Assembly (NCBI RefSeq): GCF_004134905.2
Contig: NZ_SDPQ02000002.1
Coordinates: 558,001 to 622,000, forward strand
Source of the DNA: Aeromicrobium ginsengisoli
Lineage (GTDB): Bacteria; Actinomycetota; Actinomycetes; Propionibacteriales; Nocardioidaceae
Direction of reading: 5' to 3'
Length of the DNA: 64,000 nucleotides
Below are positions 9,177 through 17,655 of the stretch, piece after piece. Both the position numbers and the translations under genes were made by a program. Position 1 is the stretch's first letter. Each line of letters opens with the position of its first letter. The notes beneath the pieces are model-generated. The model saw only the letters and a list, made by a program, of their open reading frames with translations, made no database searches and was not told the origin of the DNA.

Positions 9177-9813
9177 ACCGCTCGTTGATGCTGGCGACGT
9201 AGCTGCGCAGCATCGTCTTGGCCTCGGCCATCAGAGCCGTGTCGCCGGAGTCGTTGTTGCGGAACGCTTCTTGGGTGATGGCGTCGGAGGCCAGCATCGC
9301 CGCGTGGCACACCGTGGCCAGCTCGGGGGCATCGCCGGCGATGTCCTGCGAGATGAGAATGTCGCGCAGCCCCTGGGCCATGACGCGCTTGTGCGCGCGG
9401 TCAGCCTCGCGCAGGTTCTCCGACAGCAGACCGCCGAACCAGATCGCCCGCAGGCCCGCGTCGGTGCGGTAGAGGTCGGTGTAGACGTCGAACAGCATGC
9501 CGACCGGGTCGGCCCACTTCTCGGTGCGTGACTGCTGGACGAGGCCGTCCATCAGCGACTCGAACCGCGCGAGACAGCGAGCTGCGAGGGCGTCGAACAG
9601 CGCCTCCTTGTCGGGGAAGTAGCGATAGATCGTGCCGACTGCGATGCCGGCCTCGGCCGCGACCCGCGTCGTCGTGACGGCATTCGCGCCACTGCGCGCC
9701 AGGAGCCGGTCGGCGGCGTCGACGGCCTGCTCGATCTTGGCCTGGCTGCGCGGCTGCTGCGGGGCGTTGCGCAGGCGCGACTGCCAACCGAGGTCGGTCA
9801 CTGGAGCGCTCAT
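9163..9813 (-). CDS. TetR-family transcriptional regulator
   Basis: A 216-residue TetR regulator. The N-terminal helix-turn-helix is visible in AVTTTRVAAEAGIAVGTIYRYFPDKEALFDA. The frame opens at 9843, but GGAG at 9820-9823 lies six bases before the ATG at 9813, so I place the start there; this also leaves room for a promoter. It is divergent from the class II aldolase gene, and a perfect palindrome sits between them, the usual layout for a TetR that represses its neighbour. Confidence 0.87.
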   Translation of the reverse strand: MSAPVTDLGWQSRLRNAPQQPRSQAKIEQAVDAADRLLARSGANAVTTTRVAAEAGIAVGTIYRYFPDKEALFDALAARCLARFESLMDGLVQQSRTEKWADPVGMLFDVYTDLYRTDAGLRAIWFGGLLSENLREADRAHKRVMAQGLRDILISQDIAGDAPELATVCHAAMLASDAITQEAFRNNDSGDTALMAEAKTMLRSYVASINERFTPA

Positions 9814-9852
9814 CGACATCTCCGGAGTCAAATTGGTGAACATGAATTCTCT

Positions 9853-9871
9853 TTCGTGTATCTTACACGAA
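9853..9871. promoter_or_regulatory. Probable TetR operator, perfect 8-bp inverted repeat
   Basis: TTCGTGTA-TCT-TACACGAA is a perfect inverted repeat with 8-bp arms and a 3-bp spacer between the TetR gene and the aldolase gene. Its last base is the A of the aldolase ATG at 9871. TATCTT at 9859-9864 inside it could be a -10 box placing transcription start on the ATG, giving a leaderless message. Repressor binding would then block RNA polymerase directly. Confidence 0.7.
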
Positions 9872-10554
9872 TGCAGAGCACCCCGGAGCTGGACGAGCGG
9901 CGCGGCGCGATCGCCACGGCCTGCCGCCGACTCGCCGCGGACGGGCTCGTCATCGGCACCGCGGGGAATGTCAGCGCGCGCGTCGGCGACCTCGTCGCGA
10001 TCACCGCGACCGGGGCAGCCTTCGAGACGATGACGGCCGAGCAGGTCTCTGTCGTCGACCTGACCGGCCAGGTCGTGCTCGGCGCATGGTCACCGACGTC
10101 GGAGCTCGAGCTCCACCTCGGCATCTACCGCGACTTCGCCGCCGGCGCCGTCGTGCACACACACGCCCCGATGGCCACGGCCGTCGGCTGCGTCGTCGAC
10201 GTGCTGCCCTGCATCCACTACCAGATGCTGTTGCTCGGGGGCGATGTCCGCGTCGCCCCCTACGCGACGTTCGGGACGCCCGAGCTCGCGGCGCACGTGC
10301 ACGCTGCACTGCAAGGACGTACGGCCGCCTTGATGGCGAACCACGGCGCGGTGACGTACGGCGGCGATCTCGACAAGGCGGTCGAGCTGGCGCTGCTGCT
10401 CGAGTGGGCGTGCACCGTCTACTGGCGGGCCGCCGCGATCGGCACTCCACGAGCTCTCGACGCCGAGGCGCAGGCCGCTGTCATCGAGGTCGCCCTGCAA
10501 CGCGGCTACGGCAGCAGCCGACCGGCCGACGACAACGACAAGGAAGTCCCATGA
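9871..10554 (+). CDS. Class II aldolase/adducin-family protein
   Basis: A 227-residue protein of the L-fuculose-phosphate aldolase type. The phosphate-site motif GTAGNVSARV is near residues 30-39, zinc ligands HTHAP lie mid-protein, and LMANHGAVTYGG follows. An in-frame GTG at 9856 lies inside the operator, so I prefer the ATG at 9871, probably leaderless. It overlaps the next gene (ATGA), a PfkB kinase. An aldolase plus sugar kinase pair suggests catabolism of a deoxy- or branched sugar phosphate; the actual sugar is unknown. Confidence 0.85.
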   Translation: MQSTPELDERRGAIATACRRLAADGLVIGTAGNVSARVGDLVAITATGAAFETMTAEQVSVVDLTGQVVLGAWSPTSELELHLGIYRDFAAGAVVHTHAPMATAVGCVVDVLPCIHYQMLLLGGDVRVAPYATFGTPELAAHVHAALQGRTAALMANHGAVTYGGDLDKAVELALLLEWACTVYWRAAAIGTPRALDAEAQAAVIEVALQRGYGSSRPADDNDKEVP

Positions 10555-11495
10555 CCGACAACGACATGACCGTGATCGCGATGGGCGTGCACGTCCTCGA
10601 CGTCCTCGTCCGCCCCGTCGAGGAGATCCCCGAGGGTCAGGGTGGCCAGCTCGTCGAGCAGATCAAGATGACGGCGGCGGGCTCGGCCGGCGGCACCGCG
10701 CTCACGCTGGCCAAGCTCGGTGCGACGGTCCACAGCGCCGGAGCCATCGGCACCGACCCCATCGGTGACCTGCTGCTGACGCTGCTGCAGCGCGACGGCG
10801 TCGACACCTCGTTGCTCGTACGCCGTGAGGGTGAGCAGACCTCGTCCAGCGTCCTGCCGATCCGTCCGGACGGGTCACGCCCGGCGTTCCACGTCATCGG
10901 GGCCAACGGCACCTACGGACCCGACGACGCACCGTGGGACGCCATCGCGGCCGCGACGCACCTGCACCTCGGCGGTCCAGAGTTCATGGGCGGCGAGGCG
11001 GCGGCCAAGATCCTGGCGTTCGCGCAGGAGCACGGCGTCGTCACCTCGGCGGACTTCCTGGCGCCCGGCGAGCCGGGGATGCTCGACTGGATCGCGCCTG
11101 CGCTGCCGCACCTCGACTACGTGCTGCCCAACGACGAGCAGGTGCTCGGGTTCACCGCCACGACCGATCTCGCCGACGGCTGCCGCAAGCTGGTCGAGCT
11201 CGGCGCCGGCTGCGTCGCCGCGACGGCCGGTGCCGACGGTGCGCTCGTGGTCGACGCCTCTTCGGAGACCAGAGTCCCGGCGTTCGCCGTCGAGGTCGTG
11301 GACACCACCGGCTGCGGTGACGCGTTCTCCGCAGGCTTCCTGCGCGGCCTGTCCCTCGGACGTACGCCCGCCGAGGCGGCGACCCTCGGCTGCGCCACGG
11401 CCGGTCTCGTCGCCGGCGGACTCGGCAGCGACCACGGTGCGTTCGACCTGGCCGCAGCCCTCGAGCTCTCGCACGGCGAGCTCGCCACCAGCTGA
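10551..11495 (+). CDS. PfkB-family carbohydrate kinase
   Basis: A 314-residue ribokinase-fold kinase. The N-terminal PfkB region has GSAGGTALTLAKLGA; the C-terminal signature DTTGCGDAFSAGFLRGLSLG carries the catalytic Asp in GCGD. Its start overlaps the aldolase stop, so it probably phosphorylates the substrate that the aldolase then cleaves (inference). The length is usual for the family. Confidence 0.88.
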   Translation: MTDNDMTVIAMGVHVLDVLVRPVEEIPEGQGGQLVEQIKMTAAGSAGGTALTLAKLGATVHSAGAIGTDPIGDLLLTLLQRDGVDTSLLVRREGEQTSSSVLPIRPDGSRPAFHVIGANGTYGPDDAPWDAIAAATHLHLGGPEFMGGEAAAKILAFAQEHGVVTSADFLAPGEPGMLDWIAPALPHLDYVLPNDEQVLGFTATTDLADGCRKLVELGAGCVAATAGADGALVVDASSETRVPAFAVEVVDTTGCGDAFSAGFLRGLSLGRTPAEAATLGCATAGLVAGGLGSDHGAFDLAAALELSHGELATS

Positions 11496-11531
11496 CTCCA
11501 CCCTTCACTCCCGAGCAGACAGGTCCATCGC

Positions 11532-13043
11532 ATGACTGACGACATCATTTCTGCAAGCGGCGCCGGTGCGCCCAGCCGGCGCACGGTGCTCCGTGGCCTG
11601 ACGATCGGCGGTGTGCTCGCCGCGTCGGGCATCAAGCTGGGGTCGTCGGCGGAGGCCGCGACGACCACGGGCAGCCTGCCGACCTCCGTCGACGTCGTGG
11701 TCGTCGGAGGCGGGCTGTCGGGGCTCGTCGCGGCGCGCAAGGTGCGAGCCGCCGGCAAGTCGGTGCTGGTGCTCGAGGCGCGCAACCGCGTGGGCGGGCG
11801 CATCCTCAACCACACGCTGTCCGGCGGCTCGGTCATCGAGGCCGGCGGTGCGTTCGTCGGCCCGACGCAGGACCACATCCTCGGCCTGGCCAAGGAGCTC
11901 GGCGCTGCGACGTTCAAGGAGTACGTCGAGGGCAAGAACGTCTACTCCGCCAACGGCCAGCCGCCCCAGAAGTTCACCGGCACGGTGCCGCCGGACCCGC
12001 TGGTCCTCGCCGACGCCGCGATCCTGCAGGCACGCATCGACAAGATGGCCTCGGAGACGCCGATCGACGCGCCGTGGACCCGCAAGGACGCGCACAACCT
12101 GGACAGCATCTCGGTCGACACCTGGCTGCGGCAGAACTCGGTGCTGCCGCAGGTCCGCACGCTGTTCCTCAGCTATCTGCAGCCGACATTCGGGTCGGAC
12201 GGTCTCGACGTGTCGATGCTGTTCTTCCTCTGGTACATCGCCGGCGCCGGCAACGAGACCAACGTCGGCACGTTCCAGCGTTCGTCGGACACCGCCAACG
12301 GTGCGCAGGACTCCCGTTTCGTGCTCGGCAGCCAGATCGTCCCGCTGCGGCTCGCGGCCAAGCTCGGCAAGGCGGTCGCGCTCAACGCCCCGGTGCGCAA
12401 GATCAAGCAGAGCGCGAGCTACGTGACCGTCACGAGCGACCGGGGCACGGTGCGCGCCAAGCGGGTCATCGTCGCGTGCCCGCCGCCACTGGTTCTGGGC
12501 ATCGAGTGGTCGCCGCAGCTTCCGCCGCGTCGCAGGCAGCTCCTCCAGCGGATGCCGATGGGTGCCCTGATGAAGTGCGATGCGGTCTATGCCAAGCCGT
12601 TCTGGCGCGACAAGGGCCTGTCGGGCTTCGGGCTGTCCGACAGCGGTGCGGTCCGCGTCTGCTTCGACAACAGCCCGGCCGATGCCTCGGTCGGCGTGCT
12701 GCTGGCGTTCGTCGGCGGCTCCAACTGGAACACGCACGGCAACCAGACGCTGGCCGAACGGCGCAAGGCGGTCCTCGAGGGATTCGCCAAGCTGCTGGGG
12801 CCCGAGGCGCTCAACCCGATCGAGTACACCGAGCACGACTGGACGCACGAGCAGTGGACGACCGGCGGCCCCGTGGCCGTGCAGGTGCCGGGTGCGCTGA
12901 CGGCATACGGCGACACGATCCGTACGCCGTTCAAGCGGGTGCACTGGGCCGGCACGGAGACGTCGACGTACTGGGCCGGCTTCATGGACGGAGCGGTGCG
13001 CGCCGGCGAGCGGGCCTCGCACGAAGTCCTGGAGCTGCTGTGA
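11532..13043 (+). CDS. Tat-exported flavin monoamine oxidase
   Basis: A 503-residue FAD amine oxidase. A twin-arginine leader is visible at the N-terminus (SRRTVLRGLTIGGVLAASG), so folded export is likely. The dinucleotide-binding motif is VVVVGGGLSGLVAARKV, then VLEARNRVGGR. The C-terminal FAD segment GTETSTYWAGFMDGAVRAGE is typical of monoamine/putrescine oxidases. Its stop overlaps the next gene by one base (TGATG). The amine substrate is not identifiable. Confidence 0.88.
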   Translation: MTDDIISASGAGAPSRRTVLRGLTIGGVLAASGIKLGSSAEAATTTGSLPTSVDVVVVGGGLSGLVAARKVRAAGKSVLVLEARNRVGGRILNHTLSGGSVIEAGGAFVGPTQDHILGLAKELGAATFKEYVEGKNVYSANGQPPQKFTGTVPPDPLVLADAAILQARIDKMASETPIDAPWTRKDAHNLDSISVDTWLRQNSVLPQVRTLFLSYLQPTFGSDGLDVSMLFFLWYIAGAGNETNVGTFQRSSDTANGAQDSRFVLGSQIVPLRLAAKLGKAVALNAPVRKIKQSASYVTVTSDRGTVRAKRVIVACPPPLVLGIEWSPQLPPRRRQLLQRMPMGALMKCDAVYAKPFWRDKGLSGFGLSDSGAVRVCFDNSPADASVGVLLAFVGGSNWNTHGNQTLAERRKAVLEGFAKLLGPEALNPIEYTEHDWTHEQWTTGGPVAVQVPGALTAYGDTIRTPFKRVHWAGTETSTYWAGFMDGAVRAGERASHEVLELL

Positions 13044-14155
13044 TGTCGGCGCTCAGGCGTCGCCTCCCGGTCGGCGTCCTGGCTGCGTTGATGGCCCTGA
13101 CGCTCGCGGCCCCGCAGGTCTCGGCGGAGACCCCGCGACCCCGCTGGGACACCCGGGTCTTCGCCGCGGTCGGCAGTCCGGGCTATCCGGCCAACGTCTA
13201 CGCCCACCCCAATGGCCGGGTCTACGCCGGCACCTACTCCAACCTGCTCGGCGACTCGCTCCGCTCGAAGGTGTTCGAGTGGTCGGCCAGTGGCACGTTG
13301 CTGCGTACGTGGACCGTGCCGGGTCAGGACCTCGCCGCGTCCCACGGCGTGCAGGTGTCGATCAGCGACGCCAAGGGCCGCCTCATCCTGCTGGAGAAGT
13401 CCACCTCACGCATCCTGCGGCTCGACCTGAGCACGGGGAAGTTCACGACGTACGCCACGCTCCCGGACCTGCCGGTCTGCTCCGGGGCCGCCGCCGGCGT
13501 CGCATGCAGTCCCAACCTGGTCGACCACGCGGGCATCCCCAACTACTCCGTCTGGGGACCCAAGGGCGAGCTGTACGTCACGGACTTCGCGCAGGCGGTC
13601 ATCTGGCGTGTGCCGCCCGGCGGCGGCATCCCCAAGCCGTGGTTCACCGACAAGCGGCTCGACGGGCTGGAGTTCGGCACGGCCGGGATCGCCCTGTCCC
13701 CGCAGCGCAATGCCCTGTACGTCATGCAGCAGACGTCGCTCGGGCTCGGCGAGCTGAGCGTTGGGGCCGGCAAGCTCTACAAGCTGCCCATCACGAGCAC
13801 GGGTCGGCCGGGGACGCTCACCAAGGTCTGGACGAGTCGCCTCGCCGAGCTGCCCGACGGGTTCAGCTTCGCCAAGTCGGGCCGGATCTACGTCGGCAAC
13901 GCCGGGCTCATGCAACAGCTCGTGGTGCTCGACGCCCAGGGCAAGGAGATCGAGCGCTTCCCCAAGATCCCGTTGCTCGGCGACAACGGATCGGCGATCC
14001 CGTTCGACGGGCCGTCCAACGCCACGTTCGTCGGCAACCGCATCCTCGTCGCCAACCAGGCGCCGCTCGGCGCGAAGGCGCACCATGCAGTCCTCGACGT
14101 CAACGTGGGCGAGCCGGGCGTGAAGATCTACATCCCGGCCGGCGCCGGGTCCTGA
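13043..14155 (+). CDS. Secreted SMP-30/gluconolactonase-like beta-propeller protein
   Basis: A 370-residue product with a Sec signal peptide (basic RRR, hydrophobic VLAALMALTLAAP, cleavage near VSA-ET). The mature part has propeller-like repeats such as YAHPNGRVYAGTYS, VSISDAKGRLILLEKSTSRI, WGPKGELYVTDFAQAVIW and FAKSGRIYVGNAG. Its position directly after an exported amine oxidase suggests a joint extracytoplasmic role, perhaps handling the oxidised product; this is inference. It ends just before a strong terminator. Confidence 0.75.
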   Translation: MSALRRRLPVGVLAALMALTLAAPQVSAETPRPRWDTRVFAAVGSPGYPANVYAHPNGRVYAGTYSNLLGDSLRSKVFEWSASGTLLRTWTVPGQDLAASHGVQVSISDAKGRLILLEKSTSRILRLDLSTGKFTTYATLPDLPVCSGAAAGVACSPNLVDHAGIPNYSVWGPKGELYVTDFAQAVIWRVPPGGGIPKPWFTDKRLDGLEFGTAGIALSPQRNALYVMQQTSLGLGELSVGAGKLYKLPITSTGRPGTLTKVWTSRLAELPDGFSFAKSGRIYVGNAGLMQQLVVLDAQGKEIERFPKIPLLGDNGSAIPFDGPSNATFVGNRILVANQAPLGAKAHHAVLDVNVGEPGVKIYIPAGAGS

Positions 14156-14162
14156 CGACGTA

Positions 14163-14205
14163 CGACGAAGCGCCCCTGACCAGGCTGGTCAGGGGCGCTT
14201 CGTCG
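14163..14205. terminator. Bidirectional intrinsic terminator with a 20-bp perfect stem
   Basis: Left arm 14163-14182 (CGACGAAGCGCCCCTGACCA) and right arm 14186-14205 are exact complements around a GGC loop. It lies between the convergent propeller gene (ends 14155) and ABC permease gene (ends 14210). The CGAAG...CTTCG flanks take the place of a long U-tract, as often seen in actinobacteria. Confidence 0.85.
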
Positions 14206-14209
14206 AGGG

Positions 14210-15025
14210 CTACTTGACCTCGGACCGCATCAACGACCACAGACCGAACGTCAGGGGAGCGACCAGCCAGACCACGCTGGTGACACCGAGGTTGGCCCAC
14301 TGCTCCGCGTTCAGCGATCCGTTGAACAACGAGCCCTGGGCGTAGTTGAAGTCAACCCACGGCTGCAGGTTGGCGAACCAGTCCTGGGTGGAGGCCAGGA
14401 CCTCCGTGATCGCCGTCAGCGCGAACGAGTAGACGAAGTAGGCGACGATCGCGGCCGACGAGTTGCGGATCACGACGCCCAGCATGAAGCCGACCAGCAT
14501 GCCGAGGACCTGGGCCAGCACGATGTTCGCCAGGTCGACGAATCCGGCGTCCCACACGGGGCTGATGCCGAGGATCGCGGAGCCGGCGAGGGTGCCGATC
14601 ACGCCGATCGCCATGGCCATCAGCATCGACACGACGCTGATGCCGACCGTCACGCCGGCCTTGGCGGCGATGACCTTGCTGCGGTTCGGCACGAGCGTGA
14701 ACGACGTGAGGCCGCTGCGCTGGCTCCATTCACTCGTCACCGACAGCACGGCGACCATCGGCAGGATGATGGCCATCGGGAAACCGATCGCGGCGGCGAA
14801 CGTCGAGTACGTGAGCTCGGAGTCCGGCGCCCAGAGCAGCACGGCGCCCGTGGCCAGCAGGGCGGCGATGCCGATGCTGGACATCAGCCAGAAGCCGGCT
14901 CGGGTGTCGAAGCTCTTGCGGAGCTCCACCGAGAGGAGCCGGGTGAACGGGATCGGTGCCGGCTCACGCCGTTCGGCCCGGGCGACGGTTGCGGTGCCGG
15001 GGGTGTCGGCGGTGATCGTGCTCAT
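14210..15025 (-). CDS. ABC-2 type transporter permease
   Basis: A 271-residue membrane protein with about six hydrophobic segments, starting with GFWLMSSIGIAALLATGAVLL and ending with TSVVWLVAPLTFGLWSLM. It has SEWSQRSGLTSFTLVP, typical of ABC-2 permeases near the membrane face. The frame continues far upstream, but the ATG at 15025 overlaps the ATPase stop (ATGA) and gives the expected length. It pairs with the ATPase as an exporter; the substrate is unknown. Confidence 0.85.
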   Translation of the reverse strand: MSTITADTPGTATVARAERREPAPIPFTRLLSVELRKSFDTRAGFWLMSSIGIAALLATGAVLLWAPDSELTYSTFAAAIGFPMAIILPMVAVLSVTSEWSQRSGLTSFTLVPNRSKVIAAKAGVTVGISVVSMLMAMAIGVIGTLAGSAILGISPVWDAGFVDLANIVLAQVLGMLVGFMLGVVIRNSSAAIVAYFVYSFALTAITEVLASTQDWFANLQPWVDFNYAQGSLFNGSLNAEQWANLGVTSVVWLVAPLTFGLWSLMRSEVK

Positions 15026-15945
15026 GCTGCTGCTCCTTCGGTGATGGTCTCGCGCTGGTTGTCTGCGGTGAGCTCGAGGAACATCTCCTCGAGGCCTGCG
15101 CCTTCGGCGGGTCGCAGCTCGAGGAGCAGGACGCGTGCCTCGAGGGCGACCCGGCCGACGGTCTCGGTGTCGGCGTCGACCCGCAGGACGTCGTCGCCCC
15201 CGGTCGCGGCGCTCTTGGTGAACGCCACGCCGCTGGCGGAGAGGGACTGCGCCAGTGCCGTGACATCGGGCGTACGCACGAGGGTGCCCGCGGTGGCGAG
15301 CAGCTCGGACTTGGCGCCCTGGGCGACGATGCGGCCGTTGCCGATCACGACCAGGTCGTCCGCGACGACCTCGATCTCGTGCAGCAGGTGGGACGACAGC
15401 AGGACGGTCGCGCCCTGGTTGGCGTAGCCGCGCAGCAGGTCGCGCATCCAGCGGATGCCGGCCGGGTCGAGGCCGTTGGCCGGCTCGTCGAGGATCAGCA
15501 CCTCGGGCTGGCCGAGCAGCGCGGTGGCGATGCCGAGCCGCTGGCGCATGCCGAGGGAGTAGTCGCGGACCCGGCGGTCGGCCTCGCTCGATGTGAGGCT
15601 GACCAGGTCGATCATCTCCTCGACGCGCGACTTGGGCAGGCCCATCGTGCGCTGTGCGACGGTGAGGATCTCGCGGCCCGTACGACCGGCGTGCTGGGCT
15701 GATGCGTCGAGCAGGACGCCGACCTCGAGGCCAGGGTTGGGCAGGTCGCGGAACTGACGGCCGCAGACCGTGACGCTGCCGGACGTGGCGGGGGTGAGGC
15801 CGACCATGACGCGCATCGTGGTGGACTTGCCGGCGCCGTTGGGGCCGAGGAAGCCGGTGACCCGGCCGGGCCGGGCGGTGAACGTGACATCGTCGACGGC
15901 CGTGAAGCCGCCGTACGTCTTGGTGAGGGAATCGACTGTGATCAT
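15022..15945 (-). CDS. ABC transporter ATP-binding protein (DrrA/bacitracin type)
   Basis: A 307-residue ATPase. Walker A is GPNGAGKST, the signature region is DYSLGMRQRLGIATALLG, Walker B is VLILDEPANGLDP, and the H-loop is LLSSHLLHE. A C-terminal extension of about 100 residues resembles the drug/bacitracin exporter ATPases. It is the first gene of the operon. A phased direct repeat lies 58-98 bp upstream (16003-16043) and may bind a response regulator. Confidence 0.9.
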   Translation of the reverse strand: MITVDSLTKTYGGFTAVDDVTFTARPGRVTGFLGPNGAGKSTTMRVMVGLTPATSGSVTVCGRQFRDLPNPGLEVGVLLDASAQHAGRTGREILTVAQRTMGLPKSRVEEMIDLVSLTSSEADRRVRDYSLGMRQRLGIATALLGQPEVLILDEPANGLDPAGIRWMRDLLRGYANQGATVLLSSHLLHEIEVVADDLVVIGNGRIVAQGAKSELLATAGTLVRTPDVTALAQSLSASGVAFTKSAATGGDDVLRVDADTETVGRVALEARVLLLELRPAEGAGLEEMFLELTADNQRETITEGAAA

Positions 15946-16002
15946 GGGTCAACTGTCGGTGCGAGAGGGCTTCTGGCACATCGGGGAAACCGCGACCCGC
16001 AG

Positions 16003-16043
16003 CCCTCACGCACCCCTGAGGTCACCCTGAGGGTCGCCCTGAG
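16003..16043. repeat. Phased CCCTGAG direct repeats upstream of the ABC exporter
   Basis: CCCTCAC at 16003 is followed by three CCCTGAG copies at 16014, 16025 and 16037, spaced 11, 11 and 12 bp, about one helical turn. The array lies in the 158-bp gap between the exporter ATPase (minus) and a VOC gene (plus). Phased direct repeats of this kind are typical for OmpR/PhoB-type response regulators; no such regulator is encoded nearby. Confidence 0.5.
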
Positions 16044-16103
16044 TCGCCAGACGATCAGGAATCGAGAAGCGCCCGGCGTACGGACGCACCTAGCGTGAAT
16101 CAC

Positions 16104-16709
16104 ATGACAACCATCGACAGCATCACGCTCGAGGTGGCCGATCCCACGGCCGCCACCACGTTCTACGACACCGCCTTCGGGCTCGGCTCCCAGGTGCGTC
16201 TGCGCGCCTCGGACGCCCCGACGGACGGGTTCCGGGGATTCACGATGTCGCTGATCGTGTCCCAGCCCGCCAACGCCAATGCCCTCGTGGATGCCGCCGT
16301 CGCAGCCGGCGCCACGGTGCTGAAGCCGGCCGCCAAGTCCTTCTGGGGCTACGGCGGCGTCGTGCAGGCGCCGGACGGCACGATCTGGAAGATCGCCTCG
16401 TCGTCCAAGAAGGACTCGGGACCGGCCACGCGGGACATCGACGACGTCGTGCTCCTGCTCGGCGTCGACGACGTCAAGGCGACCAAGCAGTTCTACGTCG
16501 ACAGGGGGCTGAGCGTCGGCAAGAGCTATGGCAGCAAGTACGTCGAGCTCGAGACCGCACCCATCAAGCTCGCGCTCTACGGGCGTCGGGCCCTCGCCAA
16601 GGATGCCGGTGTGCCGCCGGCCGGCTCAGGGTCGCACCGGCTCGCGATCGGCGGGGACGCCGGATCGTTCACCGATCTGGACGGATTCGCCTGGGAAGCG
16701 GTCAGCTGA
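16104..16709 (+). CDS. Two-domain VOC-family protein
   Basis: A 201-residue protein with two glyoxalase-like modules: SITLEVADPTAATTFYDTAFG at the N-terminus, divided here from GVVQAPDGTIWKIASSS, and a second module from DDVVLLLGVDDVKATKQFY. I use the ATG at 16104; a GTG three codons earlier is possible. The 3' end overlaps a small convergent ORF by 8 bp. The function is unknown. Confidence 0.75.
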   Translation: MTTIDSITLEVADPTAATTFYDTAFGLGSQVRLRASDAPTDGFRGFTMSLIVSQPANANALVDAAVAAGATVLKPAAKSFWGYGGVVQAPDGTIWKIASSSKKDSGPATRDIDDVVLLLGVDDVKATKQFYVDRGLSVGKSYGSKYVELETAPIKLALYGRRALAKDAGVPPAGSGSHRLAIGGDAGSFTDLDGFAWEAVS

Positions 16710-16872
16710 TGTGCCACCCCGCGCTGGCGCGGGCCATGATCGACGCACAGCGTTCGCAGGGCCAGCCACCGACAAGTCCCAGCTCGAGGTTGAGCCGGCC
16801 GGCGAGCTCGTCGACGGAGATGCCGAAGGCCTCGGCGACGAAGACGTCCTTGGCCACGATGGCCAGGTCCAT
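16702..16872 (-). CDS. Small 56-residue protein downstream of a TetR gene
   Basis: Minus-strand ORF of 57 codons starting at the ATG at 16872: MDLAIVAKDVFVAEAFGISV, then DELAGRLNLELGLVGGWPC, with a CERC pair and the end ARASAGWHIS. Almost every third position is G or C, as in the flanking genes, which argues for true coding. It lies 27 bp after the TetR stop and in the same frame, so it could be co-transcribed with it or be a remnant of a longer gene. No Shine-Dalgarno sequence is obvious. I recognise no family. Confidence 0.5.
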   Translation of the reverse strand: MDLAIVAKDVFVAEAFGISVDELAGRLNLELGLVGGWPCERCASIMARASAGWHIS

Positions 16873-16899
16873 GGCGCGGCAGCGGTGCTGCCGAACAGC

Positions 16900-17550
16900 T
16901 CAGGATGGATGACTCGTGGCAACCATCAGGTCGGGAAGAGGCTCGCGTGAGATCGTGTGTGCCTCGTCGGCCGGCACACCGAACATGCGGAGCAGGTCCT
17001 CGGCGAGCTGGTCACTTGCTTCGCGGTCGTCGCGGTCGGGTTGTTCGTGCAGGAGCTGTCCCAGGAACAGGGTTGACCCGGCGGCTGCGACCAGCGCCAG
17101 CTGGGCATCGCGCACCGTGAAACGACCCGAGTCGATGCCGTTCTGGATGTCGCGCAAAGCCCGGGGGGCCAGACCCGACGTGGGGCTGTAGAACGCCAGG
17201 GGAGCGTGCAGGATCACCCGGCTCAGCTCCGGCTGCACACGATGCAGGCGTCCGGTGAGCCGAAAGCTCTGGGCGAATGCCCGTGCGGGGTCGTCGACGC
17301 CTGCGGTCAGCTGGTCCATCAGCGTGCCGTGCGCGTCCAAGGCCTCGGCAACCGCGGCCTCGAAGAGCTGGTCCTTGCTCTCGAAGTGGTTGTAGAACGA
17401 GCCCATCCCGACGTCGGCGGCCTGGGTGATCTCGAGGACTGCGACATGCGTTCGTCCGGAGGCGAGCAGCGACTGAGCCGCGCCGACCAGGGCGGCCCGG
17501 GTGCGGGCCTTCCGTCGCTCGACTCGACTGGGAGACGTCATCTCGGTCAT
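16900..17550 (-). CDS. TetR-family regulator of the meta-cleavage operon
   Basis: A 216-residue TetR protein with helix-turn-helix ITQAADVGMGSFYNHFESKDQLFEA. GAGGAGG precedes the ATG at 17550. It is divergent from the extradiol dioxygenase operon, and two near-identical 14-bp palindromes lie in the intergenic region. Repression of both directions, relieved by an aromatic pathway ligand, is the natural inference. Confidence 0.87.
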   Translation of the reverse strand: MTEMTSPSRVERRKARTRAALVGAAQSLLASGRTHVAVLEITQAADVGMGSFYNHFESKDQLFEAAVAEALDAHGTLMDQLTAGVDDPARAFAQSFRLTGRLHRVQPELSRVILHAPLAFYSPTSGLAPRALRDIQNGIDSGRFTVRDAQLALVAAAGSTLFLGQLLHEQPDRDDREASDQLAEDLLRMFGVPADEAHTISREPLPDLMVATSHPS

Positions 17551-17597
17551 GCGGCTCCTCCTCTTGTCATTGCGAGCGTAGCGCGGATTCTCAGGAA

Positions 17598-17611
17598 TGA
17601 CGAATTCGTCA
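17598..17611. promoter_or_regulatory. TetR operator 1 (TGACGAATTCGTCA)
   Basis: A perfect 14-bp palindrome between the divergent TetR and dioxygenase genes. A second copy differing at one base lies at 17642, centre to centre 44 bp away, about four helical turns, so bound dimers would face the same side of the DNA. Confidence 0.75.
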
Positions 17612-17641
17612 GTTTTGCGAATGTGACGTATGCTTCGGAAC

Positions 17642-17655
17642 TGACGATTTCGTCA
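17642..17655. promoter_or_regulatory. TetR operator 2 (TGACGATTTCGTCA)
   Basis: Second copy of the operator, extended by one matching pair on each side (CTGACGA-TT-TCGTCAG, 17641-17656). It ends 22 bp before the dioxygenase ATG, where binding would block transcription initiation of the catabolic operon. Confidence 0.75.

Noticed and set aside
14210-16009. 599-codon minus-strand frame through the ABC ATPase gene
   Set aside because: Only its 3' half is the permease; the upstream part is another frame of the ATPase gene. The ATG at 15025 with ATGA overlap gives the real start.
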